In this document: positions 25,978 through 34,263 of the stretch, piece by piece
Numbering within the stretch: position 1 is the stretch's first letter
Layout of the letters: the number at the start of each line of letters is the position of its first letter
Source of the DNA: Thalassobellus citreus
GTDB taxonomy: Bacteria; Bacteroidota; Bacteroidia; Flavobacteriales; Flavobacteriaceae
Direction: 5' to 3'
Length of the DNA: 64,000 nucleotides
NCBI RefSeq assembly: GCF_044385915.1
Contig: NZ_JBISCC010000127.1
Location: forward strand, 248,001-312,000
Position numbers and translations under genes: made by a program
Notes under the pieces: generated by a model
Seen by the model: the letters and a program-made list of their open reading frames with translations, nothing else
Database searches by the model: none
What the model was told of the DNA's origin: nothing

Positions 25978-27324
25978 ATGAAGAAAAAAACGATTCTAAT
26001 TAAAAATGCAAACATTGTAAACGAAGGTTCCGTTTTTAATGGCGACATATTAATTGAAGGCGAATATATAAAAGAAATTAACGATTCTATAAGCGCAAAA
26101 TCTGCCGATGTACATGTTATTGATGCCGAAGGGAAATATTTATTACCAGGGGCTATTGATGATCAGGTGCATTTTAGAGAGCCAGGTTTAACACATAAAG
26201 CTACTATAGAAACCGAATCTAGAGCAGCTATTGCAGGAGGTATTACATCGTTTATAGAAATGCCAAATACCAATCCGCAAACTACTACAGTTGAAAAATT
26301 AGAAGAAAAATTTGAAATAGCAGCAAAAACATCATTTGCTAATTATTCATTTATGTTTGGTGGTACTAACGATAACCTAGAAGAAATTTTAAAAGTAAAC
26401 CCAAAATCAGTTGCTGGATTAAAATTATTTTTAGGATCTTCAACAGGAAATATGTTGGTGGATGATCCAGAAATTTTAGAAAAAATATTCAAAAGTACCG
26501 ATATGGTTATTTCGGTACATTGTGAAGATGAAGCTACTATAAAAAAGAATTTTCAAGAGCATTTAGAAAAATATGGTGATGATATTCCTGTAAAGTATCA
26601 TCCTATTATCAGAAGTGAAGAAGCATGTTATTTATCATCTTCAAAAGCTATTGAATTAGCAGAAAAAACGGGTGCGCGTTTGCATGTTTTTCATCTTTCA
26701 ACAGGAAAGGAAACGGCTTTGTTTTCTAATAAAATTCCGCTAAAAGATAAAAAAATAACGGCCGAGGTTTGTATACATCATTTATGGTTTAGCGATAAAG
26801 ATTATGATGAAAAAGGAACACTTATTAAATGGAATCCTGCAGTAAAAACTGAAAAAGATAGAGACCAATTATGGGAGGCGTTGTTAGATGATAGAATAGA
26901 CGTTATTGCAACAGATCATGCACCACATACTGCTGAAGAAAAAGCTAATGTTTATACAAGTGCCCCTTCTGGAGGTCCTCTAGCACAACATGCTTTACCT
27001 GCAATGTTAGAAATGTACCATAAAGGTAAGATTTCAATAGAAAAAATAGTAGAAAAAATGTGTCATAACCCAGCTATCTTATTTCAAGTAGAGAAAAGAG
27101 GTTATATAAAAGAAGGTTATTTTGCCGATTTGGTTTTAGTAGACTTAAATAATCCATGGACCGTTAATAAAGATAATATTCTTTACAAATGCGGATGGTC
27201 GCCTTTTGAAGGTACAACCTTTAAGTCTAGAATAACACATACATTTTTAAATGGAACTATTGCATATCAAAACGCTAAGTTTTCAGAAGTAAAATCTGCT
27301 AAACGATTAACTTTTAATAGATGA
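25978..27324 (+). CDS. pyrC: Dihydroorotase
   Basis: A 448-residue amidohydrolase of the type I-like dihydroorotase group in pyrimidine synthesis. Visible active-site parts are the carboxylated-Lys region GLKLFLGSSTG, SVHCEDE, HVFHLSTG and ATDHAPHT. The usual first metal pair His-x-His reads Gln-x-His here (DDQVHFREPG), a substitution I recall as common in Bacteroidota members. Activity is likely but this site is unusual. The stop overlaps the next start by 4 bases (ATGA), so translation is coupled to the DUF4296 gene. Confidence 0.9.
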   Translation: MKKKTILIKNANIVNEGSVFNGDILIEGEYIKEINDSISAKSADVHVIDAEGKYLLPGAIDDQVHFREPGLTHKATIETESRAAIAGGITSFIEMPNTNPQTTTVEKLEEKFEIAAKTSFANYSFMFGGTNDNLEEILKVNPKSVAGLKLFLGSSTGNMLVDDPEILEKIFKSTDMVISVHCEDEATIKKNFQEHLEKYGDDIPVKYHPIIRSEEACYLSSSKAIELAEKTGARLHVFHLSTGKETALFSNKIPLKDKKITAEVCIHHLWFSDKDYDEKGTLIKWNPAVKTEKDRDQLWEALLDDRIDVIATDHAPHTAEEKANVYTSAPSGGPLAQHALPAMLEMYHKGKISIEKIVEKMCHNPAILFQVEKRGYIKEGYFADLVLVDLNNPWTVNKDNILYKCGWSPFEGTTFKSRITHTFLNGTIAYQNAKFSEVKSAKRLTFNR

Positions 27325-27881
27325 TTTTAAAACGATTCATATTAGGTTTCGGAATTCTTTTATTGGCAACAGCTTGTTATGAATTTAAAAAACCAGACAA
27401 ACCAAAGAATTTAATTTCTAAGGATAAAATGGTTGATATATTAATTGATGTAAAATTGCTAGCTTCTGCCAATAATAGAAACAGAAAAACATTAATAGAT
27501 TCTGGAATTAATCGTAATACATATATCTTTAAAAAATATAAGATTGATAGTTTACAGTTTGCTTTAAGTAACGATTATTACGCCTTTAATATTAAAGAAT
27601 ATGAAGCTATTTATGCAAAAGTGAAAGATAGTTTAGAGGCGCTTAAAAAGATTTATGGCGATTTAAAGTTAAAAGAAGAAACTGAGAAAAAATTAAAAGA
27701 CTCTTTAGAAGCTTTAACTAAAGAGAAATTGTTAGATTCTATAACAAATATTAAAGCAAAAGATTCTTTAAGATTAATAATCAAAAAAGATTCTTTAAAA
27801 GAAATTATGTTGGAAAAGAAATTTAAAGCTGATAGAAAGCTTATTTCTCCTGTTTCAAGTAAAGACTCCCAATCTCAATAA
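27321..27881 (+). CDS. DUF4296 lipoprotein
   Basis: A 186-residue lipoprotein with signal MILKRFILGFGILLLATAC (lipid Cys19) and a DUF4296 domain at about residues 35-115 (KDKMVDILIDVKLLASA, IDSLQFALSNDYYAFN). The C-terminal third is a charged coiled coil rich in Lys, Asp and Leu. Function is unknown; the family is often found next to pyrC in Flavobacteria. The last 41 bases overlap the convergent epimerase gene. Confidence 0.8.
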   Translation: MILKRFILGFGILLLATACYEFKKPDKPKNLISKDKMVDILIDVKLLASANNRNRKTLIDSGINRNTYIFKKYKIDSLQFALSNDYYAFNIKEYEAIYAKVKDSLEALKKIYGDLKLKEETEKKLKDSLEALTKEKLLDSITNIKAKDSLRLIIKKDSLKEIMLEKKFKADRKLISPVSSKDSQSQ

Positions 27882-28851
27882 TACTTTTATTAATATCTTT
27901 AAAAGTATAATTAAGCGTTGACTTTATTTTATTACTACTATAATTAGTTTCAGAACATAATGAATACGCAATTTGTTTTGTTAATTGCCTGCGTTTACCT
28001 GTTACTTTACTTTTTAACCAATCTAGTTTCCAAGCTATTTTTAATAAGTTTTTTGAAGCTGTTTTTTTAGGAATATTTGCATTAACAGATTTTGCTAAGG
28101 TTTGTAAAAACTGTTTGTAAGTCCAGTTTTCGGCAACTAAAATAAAACGTTCGTTTACAACATCGCTTTTTAAAAGTTGTATCATAATGGAGGTAACATC
28201 TTCAATAGCAACAAGTCCAATAGTTCCCGAAGTATAATATTTTAAACCTTTATACGCTTTTTTAAATAAGCTACCACTTCCGTAATGCCAAATACCAGCG
28301 CCTAAAATAACACCAGGATTTACAATAACAGAGTTTAGGCCTTCTTGTGTAGCTCGCCAAACTTCCATTTCGGCACCATATTTTGTTATAGCATAAACAC
28401 TATTGTCTACTTCTGGGTTCCATTCTGTTTTTTCAGTAATAGGCGTATTGTTTAAAGTGTTTCCAATAGTTGCTATAGAACTTACATAACACAACTTTTT
28501 AATATTATTCGAAATGCAAAAATTAACAATATTGGCAGTGCCTTCAATATTGGTTCGTCTTAAAATCTGGTATTTATCTGGTTCAAAAGACACAAATGCT
28601 GCGCAGTGGTATACATAAGTAATATCCTTAAAAGCATCAGATAAAGAAGGGATGTCTAAAATATCGGCTTCTACCCATTCAATTGAATTAAAAAGAGTCT
28701 CATAATCTGTAGTATAGCTAGAAAATACATTTTTAACATGATTTAGTTTATGCGTGCTTCTGTAAATAGCTCTAACTTTTTCTTTGTTAAAAGCTAATTT
28801 ATAGAGTAAATGTGCTCCAACTAAACCTGTACTTCCTGTTACTAAAATCAT
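27841..28851 (-). CDS. NAD-dependent epimerase/dehydratase family protein
   Basis: A 336-residue extended short-chain dehydrogenase/reductase. The NAD-binding loop GSTGLVGAHLL is at residues 6-16 and the catalytic YAITK at about 152-156. It resembles the dihydroflavonol-4-reductase-like group; the substrate is unknown. Its 3' end overlaps the 3' end of the DUF4296 gene by 41 bases on the opposite strand, so the C-terminal residues of both are encoded by the same DNA. Confidence 0.87.
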   Translation of the reverse strand: MILVTGSTGLVGAHLLYKLAFNKEKVRAIYRSTHKLNHVKNVFSSYTTDYETLFNSIEWVEADILDIPSLSDAFKDITYVYHCAAFVSFEPDKYQILRRTNIEGTANIVNFCISNNIKKLCYVSSIATIGNTLNNTPITEKTEWNPEVDNSVYAITKYGAEMEVWRATQEGLNSVIVNPGVILGAGIWHYGSGSLFKKAYKGLKYYTSGTIGLVAIEDVTSIMIQLLKSDVVNERFILVAENWTYKQFLQTLAKSVNANIPKKTASKNLLKIAWKLDWLKSKVTGKRRQLTKQIAYSLCSETNYSSNKIKSTLNYTFKDINKSIIEIGSLYLKQEK

Positions 28852-28903
28852 GCAACTAAAGTAATAAATAATGATTATGCATTAGTAATTCTATACGTAT
28901 TTT

Positions 28904-28911
28904 TATATTTG
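28904..28911 (+). promoter_or_regulatory. Candidate tyrS -7 promoter box
   Basis: TATATTTG followed by CC matches TAnnTTTG, 23 bases before the tyrS start. Confidence 0.45.
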
Positions 28912-28934
28912 CCAAAGATTACTAAATAGATTTA

Positions 28935-30233
28935 ATGATGATAAAGAATTTTGTTGAAGAATTAACTTGGAGAGGCATGATACATACAGTGATGCCTGGA
29001 GCAGAAGAACACTTAATGGAAAGCATGCGAAGTGCTTATGTGGGGTTTGATCCTACAGCCGATTCTTTACATATTGGGAATTTAGTACCTATCATGTTAT
29101 TAGCGCATTATCAACGTTGTGGACACAGGCCAGTTGCTTTGGTTGGTGGAGCTACAGGAATGATTGGTGATCCTTCAGGGAAATCTAACGAGCGTAATTT
29201 GTTAGATGAAAAAACGCTTCGTCATAATCAAGAAGCTATAAAAGGGCAGTTAGCACATTTTTTAGATTTTGAAAGCGATGCTGAAAATGCAGCATTATTA
29301 GTGAATAACTACGATTGGATGAAAGACTTTTCATTTCTAGAATTTATTCGCGATGTTGGTAAGCATATTACTGTAAACTATATGATGGCGAAAGATTCTG
29401 TTAAAAATAGAATTTCATCAGAATCTTCAGAAGGTATGAGTTTTACGGAGTTTACTTATCAGCTTGTTCAAGGCTATGATTTTCTTCATTTATATAAAGA
29501 GAAGAATTGCTCTATCCAAATGGGAGGAAGCGACCAATGGGGAAATATTACAACAGGAACCGAACTTATTAGAAGAGTAGGTAGTGGAAAAGGATTTGCA
29601 ATTACTTGTCCGTTAATTACAAAATCTGACGGTTCTAAATTCGGAAAATCAGAAGGCGGAAACGTTTGGTTAGATGCTAACAGAACATCGCCTTATAAAT
29701 TTTACCAATATTGGTTGAATTCTAGTGATGAAGATGCTGAAAAGTATATTAAGATATTTACTTTTTTAGAAGAAAATACTATTAATGCTTTAATAGAAGA
29801 ACATAAAGAAGCACCTCATTTACGTGTTTTACAAAAGCGTTTAGCTGAAGAGATTACCGTAATGGTTCATTCTAAAGAAGATTTAGATAATGCTATAAAA
29901 GCGAGTGCTATTCTTTTTGGAAAATCGACTAGTGATGATTTAAAAAGACTTAATGAGCAAACGTTTTTAGATGTTTTTGATGGCGTACCACAAACTGAAA
30001 TTAATCAGTCTGATATTGAAAACGGATTAGATATTATTGCAGCTTTAGCAGAAAAAGGCGGTTTTTTAAAATCTAATGGTGAGGCAAGACGAGCATTAAA
30101 AGAAAATTCTATTTCAGTTAATAAAGAAAAGGTAAAAGAAGATTATACTATTACTTCAAAAGATTTAATCAATAATAAATTTGTATTACTTCAAAGAGGT
30201 AAGAAAAATTATTTTGTATTGCGTTTAGTATAA
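28935..30233 (+). CDS. tyrS: Tyrosine--tRNA ligase
   Basis: A 432-residue class I synthetase for tRNA-Tyr. The HIGH-like motif is SLHIGNLVP (about residues 45-53), the tyrosine pocket includes QLVQGYDFLHLY and QMGGSDQWGNI, and the KMSKS-like motif is KFGKSEGG near residue 236. A C-terminal S4 RNA-binding domain is present (GGFLKSNGEARRALKENSI). Two start codons lie together (ATGATG); the first is used. Confidence 0.96.
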   Translation: MMIKNFVEELTWRGMIHTVMPGAEEHLMESMRSAYVGFDPTADSLHIGNLVPIMLLAHYQRCGHRPVALVGGATGMIGDPSGKSNERNLLDEKTLRHNQEAIKGQLAHFLDFESDAENAALLVNNYDWMKDFSFLEFIRDVGKHITVNYMMAKDSVKNRISSESSEGMSFTEFTYQLVQGYDFLHLYKEKNCSIQMGGSDQWGNITTGTELIRRVGSGKGFAITCPLITKSDGSKFGKSEGGNVWLDANRTSPYKFYQYWLNSSDEDAEKYIKIFTFLEENTINALIEEHKEAPHLRVLQKRLAEEITVMVHSKEDLDNAIKASAILFGKSTSDDLKRLNEQTFLDVFDGVPQTEINQSDIENGLDIIAALAEKGGFLKSNGEARRALKENSISVNKEKVKEDYTITSKDLINNKFVLLQRGKKNYFVLRLV

Positions 30234-30238
30234 AAAAA

Positions 30239-30271
30239 TAACGCCTGATTTTTAAGAAAAATCAGGCGTTA
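30239..30271. terminator. Strong hairpin between tyrS and the YHS remnant
   Basis: TAACGCCTGATTTTT (30239-30253) pairs perfectly with AAAAATCAGGCGTTA (30257-30271). The T-run follows on the minus strand (TATTTTTTTA), so it best fits as terminator of the minus-strand YHS gene, while the preceding hairpin can also end tyrS transcripts. Confidence 0.75.
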
Positions 30272-30358
30272 CACTAACCAACCAACTAAAAATTAATTCT
30301 TCTTTTTCTTAGCTGTTGGTTTGGTCGTAATGTTTTTTTAAAACTTACAGAAAATATT

Positions 30359-30809
30359 TTATTTTTTTAATTTTATTTGGTTCCAGTTTTTATCTGCTTT
30401 TTTTATTAAAGTGTCGCTGTTTTCTTGTTGCCATAATTCTAAAGTATTTGTGCCCCAAGCATTATAAAACAAATAGAGTTTACCTTTTTTTATTTCAAAG
30501 CTTTTTGGGTTTATAGAAACCTTATTTATTAGCTTTTGTCGCTATGGCATAAGCACAATAGCCTCCATATTGTGGAATGAATTTTTTAGGACTTTCTTTA
30601 AATGTATTTAAGTTTTCTCTTGAAACAAATTTATAGTATACACCATCATGTTTCGTTGTATAGGTTTTGTTTCCTTCTAAGACTTTATTGTTAAAATAGG
30701 CAACAACATCATAACCATTGGCAACAAATCCTTTTTTAGTGTTATAATCTGTAGTTTGTGAAAATGCGACTGAGGAGACTAGTAGTAATAATATAATAAG
30801 ACGCTTCAT
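30359..30809 (-). pseudogene. YHS domain-containing secreted protein, interrupted by a frameshift
   Basis: The first frame gives 95 residues: signal peptide MKRLIILLLLVSSVAFSQ, then the YHS core (GYDVVAYFNNK, YYKFVSRENLNTF, KFIPQYGGYCAYAIATK), and stops at 30522-30524 in the context AAT AAA TAA GG. Reading on in the +1 frame from the stop gives the missing family C-terminus without interruption: KVSINPKSFEI, KGKLYLFYNAWG, LELWQQ and KKADKNWN, ending at 30359. Joined, the product would be about 150 residues, the family's normal size. A single extra T explains it. A mutation, a sequencing error or a +1 programmed shift are all possible. YHS proteins may bind metals. Confidence 0.85.
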
Positions 30810-30845
30810 AATTTTTTTTAATGAGTCTTAAAATAAATAAGTTAC

Positions 30846-31826
30846 TTACAAAACCATTAAATTACAACCACGAATATCTGAATTGTCGAACCTACCAATA
30901 ACTTCAAACGCTCCATTTTTATTAACACGACCTAGGTCTTGAGTCGCAATAAAAGAACAAGAATTAATATTGGCTAAATCAATAACATTTATGCCGCCAG
31001 CTTTTTCTAAGGAATTAATACTTAAAGCATCTTCTGTATCTCGGGTTAATATACGCATCCAATTAGGGCATTTAAAAACACCGTTTCCATTGGAGTATGC
31101 TTGACTTAAAAGTTCGGTCATACCATATTCGCTATGTATGCTATCAACACCAAAACCTAGTTTTAGTTGCTGGTGTAATTCATAGCGTATCAATTCTTTT
31201 CTTCTACCTTTCATACCACCTGTTTCCATAATAATGGTGTTTTTTAGGTTGAATTTATAGGTTTCAACTAAATCTAATAAAGCAAAAGACACACCAATTA
31301 AAAGCACTTTTTTGCCTTCGGCATCAAGCTTAATAAGTTTGTCTTTTAATTCAGAAATATTATTTAAATAAAATCCGCTTTCAGGATGTTTAGATTGTTT
31401 AATTAAATCGTCTGCCATATATATTAACGACGAACCTTCCCGCTCTAAATAAGAAGGTAATAGAGCTAGAATAACATAATCTTCTATGTTGCCATAAAAT
31501 TGTTGAAAGCCTTTAGAAAAGCTTTGTTTGTATATCTCTAAATCTGTTACATGGTGTTTGCTTGTTTCACTTCCAGTGGTTCCAGAGCTAGTAAAAGTTG
31601 TTTGTACAGATTCGTTAGAACTTAAAATGTCTTTGGTCTTAAAGAATTGAATGGGTAAAAACGGAATGTCTTCAATAGTTTTAACATCACTAGGATGTTT
31701 GTATAATAAATCGCAAAAAGATCGATATACTTTATTGTTTTTAAACTGATAATTAAAGACTTGTAAAGCCAAATCATTAAACTCGGTTTCTGTCTTAATA
31801 TTAAATATCGAATTACTTTCTATCAT
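30846..31826 (-). CDS. LuxE-like acyl-protein synthetase/acyltransferase
   Basis: A 326-residue ANL-superfamily protein related to LuxE, which activates fatty acids with ATP. The adenylate-forming phosphate loop FTSSGTTGSETS is at about residues 82-93, and VIMETGGMKGRRKELIR and SEYGMTELLSQAY match the LuxE/PaaK group. No luciferase or reductase genes adjoin it. In Flavobacteria similar genes often lie in lipid or flexirubin contexts; here it stands alone, so its role is open. Confidence 0.85.
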   Translation of the reverse strand: MIESNSIFNIKTETEFNDLALQVFNYQFKNNKVYRSFCDLLYKHPSDVKTIEDIPFLPIQFFKTKDILSSNESVQTTFTSSGTTGSETSKHHVTDLEIYKQSFSKGFQQFYGNIEDYVILALLPSYLEREGSSLIYMADDLIKQSKHPESGFYLNNISELKDKLIKLDAEGKKVLLIGVSFALLDLVETYKFNLKNTIIMETGGMKGRRKELIRYELHQQLKLGFGVDSIHSEYGMTELLSQAYSNGNGVFKCPNWMRILTRDTEDALSINSLEKAGGINVIDLANINSCSFIATQDLGRVNKNGAFEVIGRFDNSDIRGCNLMVL

Positions 31827-31846
31827 ATCGACAAAAATAGATAAAA

Positions 31847-31874
31847 TAAAAAAGCGCCACCAAAAGGTAGCGCT
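31847..31874 (-). terminator. Terminator after the T9SS-domain gene
   Basis: On the minus strand AGCGCTACC (31874-31866) pairs with GGTGGCGCT (31861-31853), apart from one A/G mismatch, and is followed by TTTTTTA. It lies 20 bases upstream of the LuxE-like start. Confidence 0.75.
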
Positions 31875-31899
31875 CTAAATATTATAAAGTATGATTAAA

Positions 31900-32244
31900 T
31901 TATTTAATCACAAGTTTCCGTGTTTCACTAATATTGTTTTCAGTAATTTTTAAAACATAAACACCTTTACTTAGTCTAGAAATGTTTAATTCTTTACCTG
32001 TAAGTACAATAGAGAAAATTTGTTTTCCTAGCACATTAAAAAACTCAACTTTTTTGGTTAAATTCTTTTTAGATGTAATATATATAAACGTTTTACCGTT
32101 AGTAACAGGATTAGGATATATAGATAAACTTTCAATATTTTGCTTTACTGCAGGTGTGTTTTTAACACTGTTTTGAGAAACTCCTTGAAAGGAAGTCAAA
32201 AGTGCTAAAGCAAATATTAAAGTAAAAAAGTAGTTTTTCTTCAT
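31900..32244 (-). CDS. Short protein with type IX secretion sorting domain
   Basis: A 114-residue protein made of a signal peptide (MKKNYFFTLIFALALLTSFQGVSQ), a linker of about 15 residues, and then a complete type A sorting domain (SLSIYPNPVTNGKTFIYI, VEFFNVLGKQIFSI, LSKGVYVLKITENN, ETRKLVIK). Such domains normally close large secreted enzymes or adhesins and direct them through the type IX secretion system. Here there is almost no cargo. It may be a remnant of a larger gene or a genuine tiny surface protein. Confidence 0.85.
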   Translation of the reverse strand: MKKNYFFTLIFALALLTSFQGVSQNSVKNTPAVKQNIESLSIYPNPVTNGKTFIYITSKKNLTKKVEFFNVLGKQIFSIVLTGKELNISRLSKGVYVLKITENNISETRKLVIK

Positions 32245-32539
32245 AGTTTCTATACCGATTAATAAAGGTAATAAAATACCGCAAAAGTGATGCCAAAATA
32301 GTGTTAAAGATTTGTGCTATATGTCGAAACATTAAATTCATGTAAGTTGTTTGTTACCTTAATGTTATTTATCTTAGAGGTTTAAATTAAATCTTGTTAT
32401 TAGCTTTATCTTTGGCTTAAAATTTGGCTAATTATTTTAATTATTTGATAATGAAGTATTCAAATTTAAAGTTTAATTACAGTAAAGGGATGATTAATTA
32501 AAAATATTATCTCACCTTAAAAAGTAATAAGTGTTACAG

Positions 32540-33220
32540 ATGAAAAAAAAGGATATTAAAATATTATTAGTTGATGATGAACCAGATATTTTAGAAATAG
32601 TTGGTTACAATTTATCAAGTGAAGGTTACCAAGTTATTACTGCTGAAAATGGTGCCGAAGGCGTAAAAAAAGCAAAAAAAGAACAGCCTCATTTAATTAT
32701 TTTAGATGTGATGATGCCAGAAATGGATGGTATTGAAGCTTGTGAATTAATTAGAAAAAATCCAGATTTAAAAAATACCATAGTAACTTTTTTAACTGCT
32801 AGAGGTGAAGATTATTCTCAAGTAGCAGGTTTTGATGCTGGTGCAGACGATTATATTACAAAACCAATAAAACCAAAGGTTTTAGTTAGTAAAGTAAAAG
32901 CGCTTTTACGCCGTTTTAAAGAAGAAGACGTTGTTGATACGGTAAAAATTGGTTCTCTAGAAATTAATAGAGACGAATATAAAATTACGTCTAAAGGTGT
33001 AGAAATTGTACTTCCTAGAAAAGAATTTGAATTATTATCTTTGTTGGCATCTAAACCAGGAAAAGTGTTTAAACGCGATGAAATTCTTGATGCAGTTTGG
33101 GGTAACGAAGTGGTAGTAGGAGGAAGAACTATTGATGTGCATATTCGTAAACTTCGTGAAAAATTAGGTGATGATAGTTTTAAAACAGTAAAAGGAGTAG
33201 GCTATAAGTTTGTTGAATAA
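32540..33220 (+). CDS. Response regulator, OmpR/PhoB type
   Basis: A 226-residue regulator: receiver domain at residues 5-120 with acidic pair Asp12-Asp13, phospho-acceptor Asp56 (IILDVMMPEMDG), Thr in FLTARGE and Lys in ITKPIKPK; then a winged-helix DNA-binding domain (about 130-226, KPGKVFKRDEILDAVWG, IDVHIRKLREKLGDD). ATG 32540 is chosen over GTG 32531. The stop overlaps the kinase start by one base (TAATG). The 295 bases upstream are AT-rich with a possible -7 box TATCTTTG at 32407-32414 and nothing else recognised. Confidence 0.93.
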   Translation: MKKKDIKILLVDDEPDILEIVGYNLSSEGYQVITAENGAEGVKKAKKEQPHLIILDVMMPEMDGIEACELIRKNPDLKNTIVTFLTARGEDYSQVAGFDAGADDYITKPIKPKVLVSKVKALLRRFKEEDVVDTVKIGSLEINRDEYKITSKGVEIVLPRKEFELLSLLASKPGKVFKRDEILDAVWGNEVVVGGRTIDVHIRKLREKLGDDSFKTVKGVGYKFVE

Positions 33221-34263
33221 TGCAGACAAAATTTAAAAAATCATATCGGTTTGCAATAAAAACCTCGTTTTATATTACCATGTATATAACGCTCTTAATG
33301 AGCGTTTTTTTATATTATTTTTTTGAGTTTATATGGTGGATGCCATTTGTTATTTTTATAGCAACTTATGTATTTTCCTTTCTTTTAATTCAATATAGGG
33401 TAGAGCGTTTTATATACAGAAGGGTAAAAAAAATATATGATGATTTAACACTTTTAGAATCTGCCAGCATATCAAAAGGAGCTATAACTACAGATATGCG
33501 AACCCTTACCCAAGAAATAGATAGGTTTGCCCGCGTAAAAAAAATTGAAATTGAAACACTTAAAGTTAGAGAAAAATACAGAAAAGAGTTTCTGGGTAAT
33601 GTGTCTCACGAATTAAAAACGCCTTTATTTACGGTTCAAGGTTATATTTTAACATTGTTAGATGGCGCCATGGATAATAAAAACCTTCGAGAAAAATATT
33701 TAGAAAGAGCTAGTAAAGGTATTGATAGATTAGGTTACATTATAAAAGATTTAGACATGATTACCAAGTTGGAAGTTGGTGATTTAAGTTTAAATACTGA
33801 AAACTTTGATATTATTGAGTTAGTGAAAAGTGTTTTTGAAATGCTAGAAATGAAAGCAAGCAAAAGAAGCATAACACTAACTTTTGATATGAATTATGCA
33901 GAACCAGTTTTAGTAAAAGCAGATAAAGAAAGGATACAGCAAGTATTAGTGAATTTAATAGTTAATTCATTAAAATACGGAAGAGATAAAGGTACCACCG
34001 AAATAAGTATAGAGAACCTTATAAAAAACAAAGTTATTGTTAGGGTAACAGATAATGGAGAAGGGATTGAAAAAGACCATTTACCACGTTTGTTTGAACG
34101 TTTTTATCGTGTAGATAAAAGTGGATCACGTAAAGAAGGAGGTTCTGGTTTAGGTTTATCTATAGTAAAACATATTATTGAAGCTCACGACGAAAAAATT
34201 TATGTAGAAAGCGAGTATGGTGTGGGTAGCGAGTTTTCATTTACCCTCGAAAAGGCTAAATAA
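33220..34263 (+). CDS. Sensor histidine kinase (PhoR-like)
   Basis: A 347-residue membrane kinase, translationally coupled to the response regulator before it. Two adjacent helices at about residues 13-67 leave almost no periplasmic loop, so sensing is probably in or near the membrane. Then come the H-box GNVSHELKTPLFTV (His near residue 129), N-box LVNLIVNSLKYG, G1 VTDNGEGI, F-box LFERFYRVD and G2 GGSGLGLS. The pair resembles PhoB/PhoR but no phosphate genes adjoin. The 3' end overlaps the convergent glycosyltransferase gene by 27 bases. Confidence 0.92.
   Translation: MQTKFKKSYRFAIKTSFYITMYITLLMSVFLYYFFEFIWWMPFVIFIATYVFSFLLIQYRVERFIYRRVKKIYDDLTLLESASISKGAITTDMRTLTQEIDRFARVKKIEIETLKVREKYRKEFLGNVSHELKTPLFTVQGYILTLLDGAMDNKNLREKYLERASKGIDRLGYIIKDLDMITKLEVGDLSLNTENFDIIELVKSVFEMLEMKASKRSITLTFDMNYAEPVLVKADKERIQQVLVNLIVNSLKYGRDKGTTEISIENLIKNKVIVRVTDNGEGIEKDHLPRLFERFYRVDKSGSRKEGGSGLGLSIVKHIIEAHDEKIYVESEYGVGSEFSFTLEKAK

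Noticed and set aside
30296..30345. Minus-strand frame ending TTKPTAKKKKN followed by a stop, next to the YHS gene
   Set aside because: It has an upstream stop and no start codon in frame; too short to call a gene or remnant with confidence.
33220..34263. Naming the two-component pair PhoBR
   Set aside because: Sequence resembles that group but no phosphate uptake genes are near and the kinase has almost no sensor loop.
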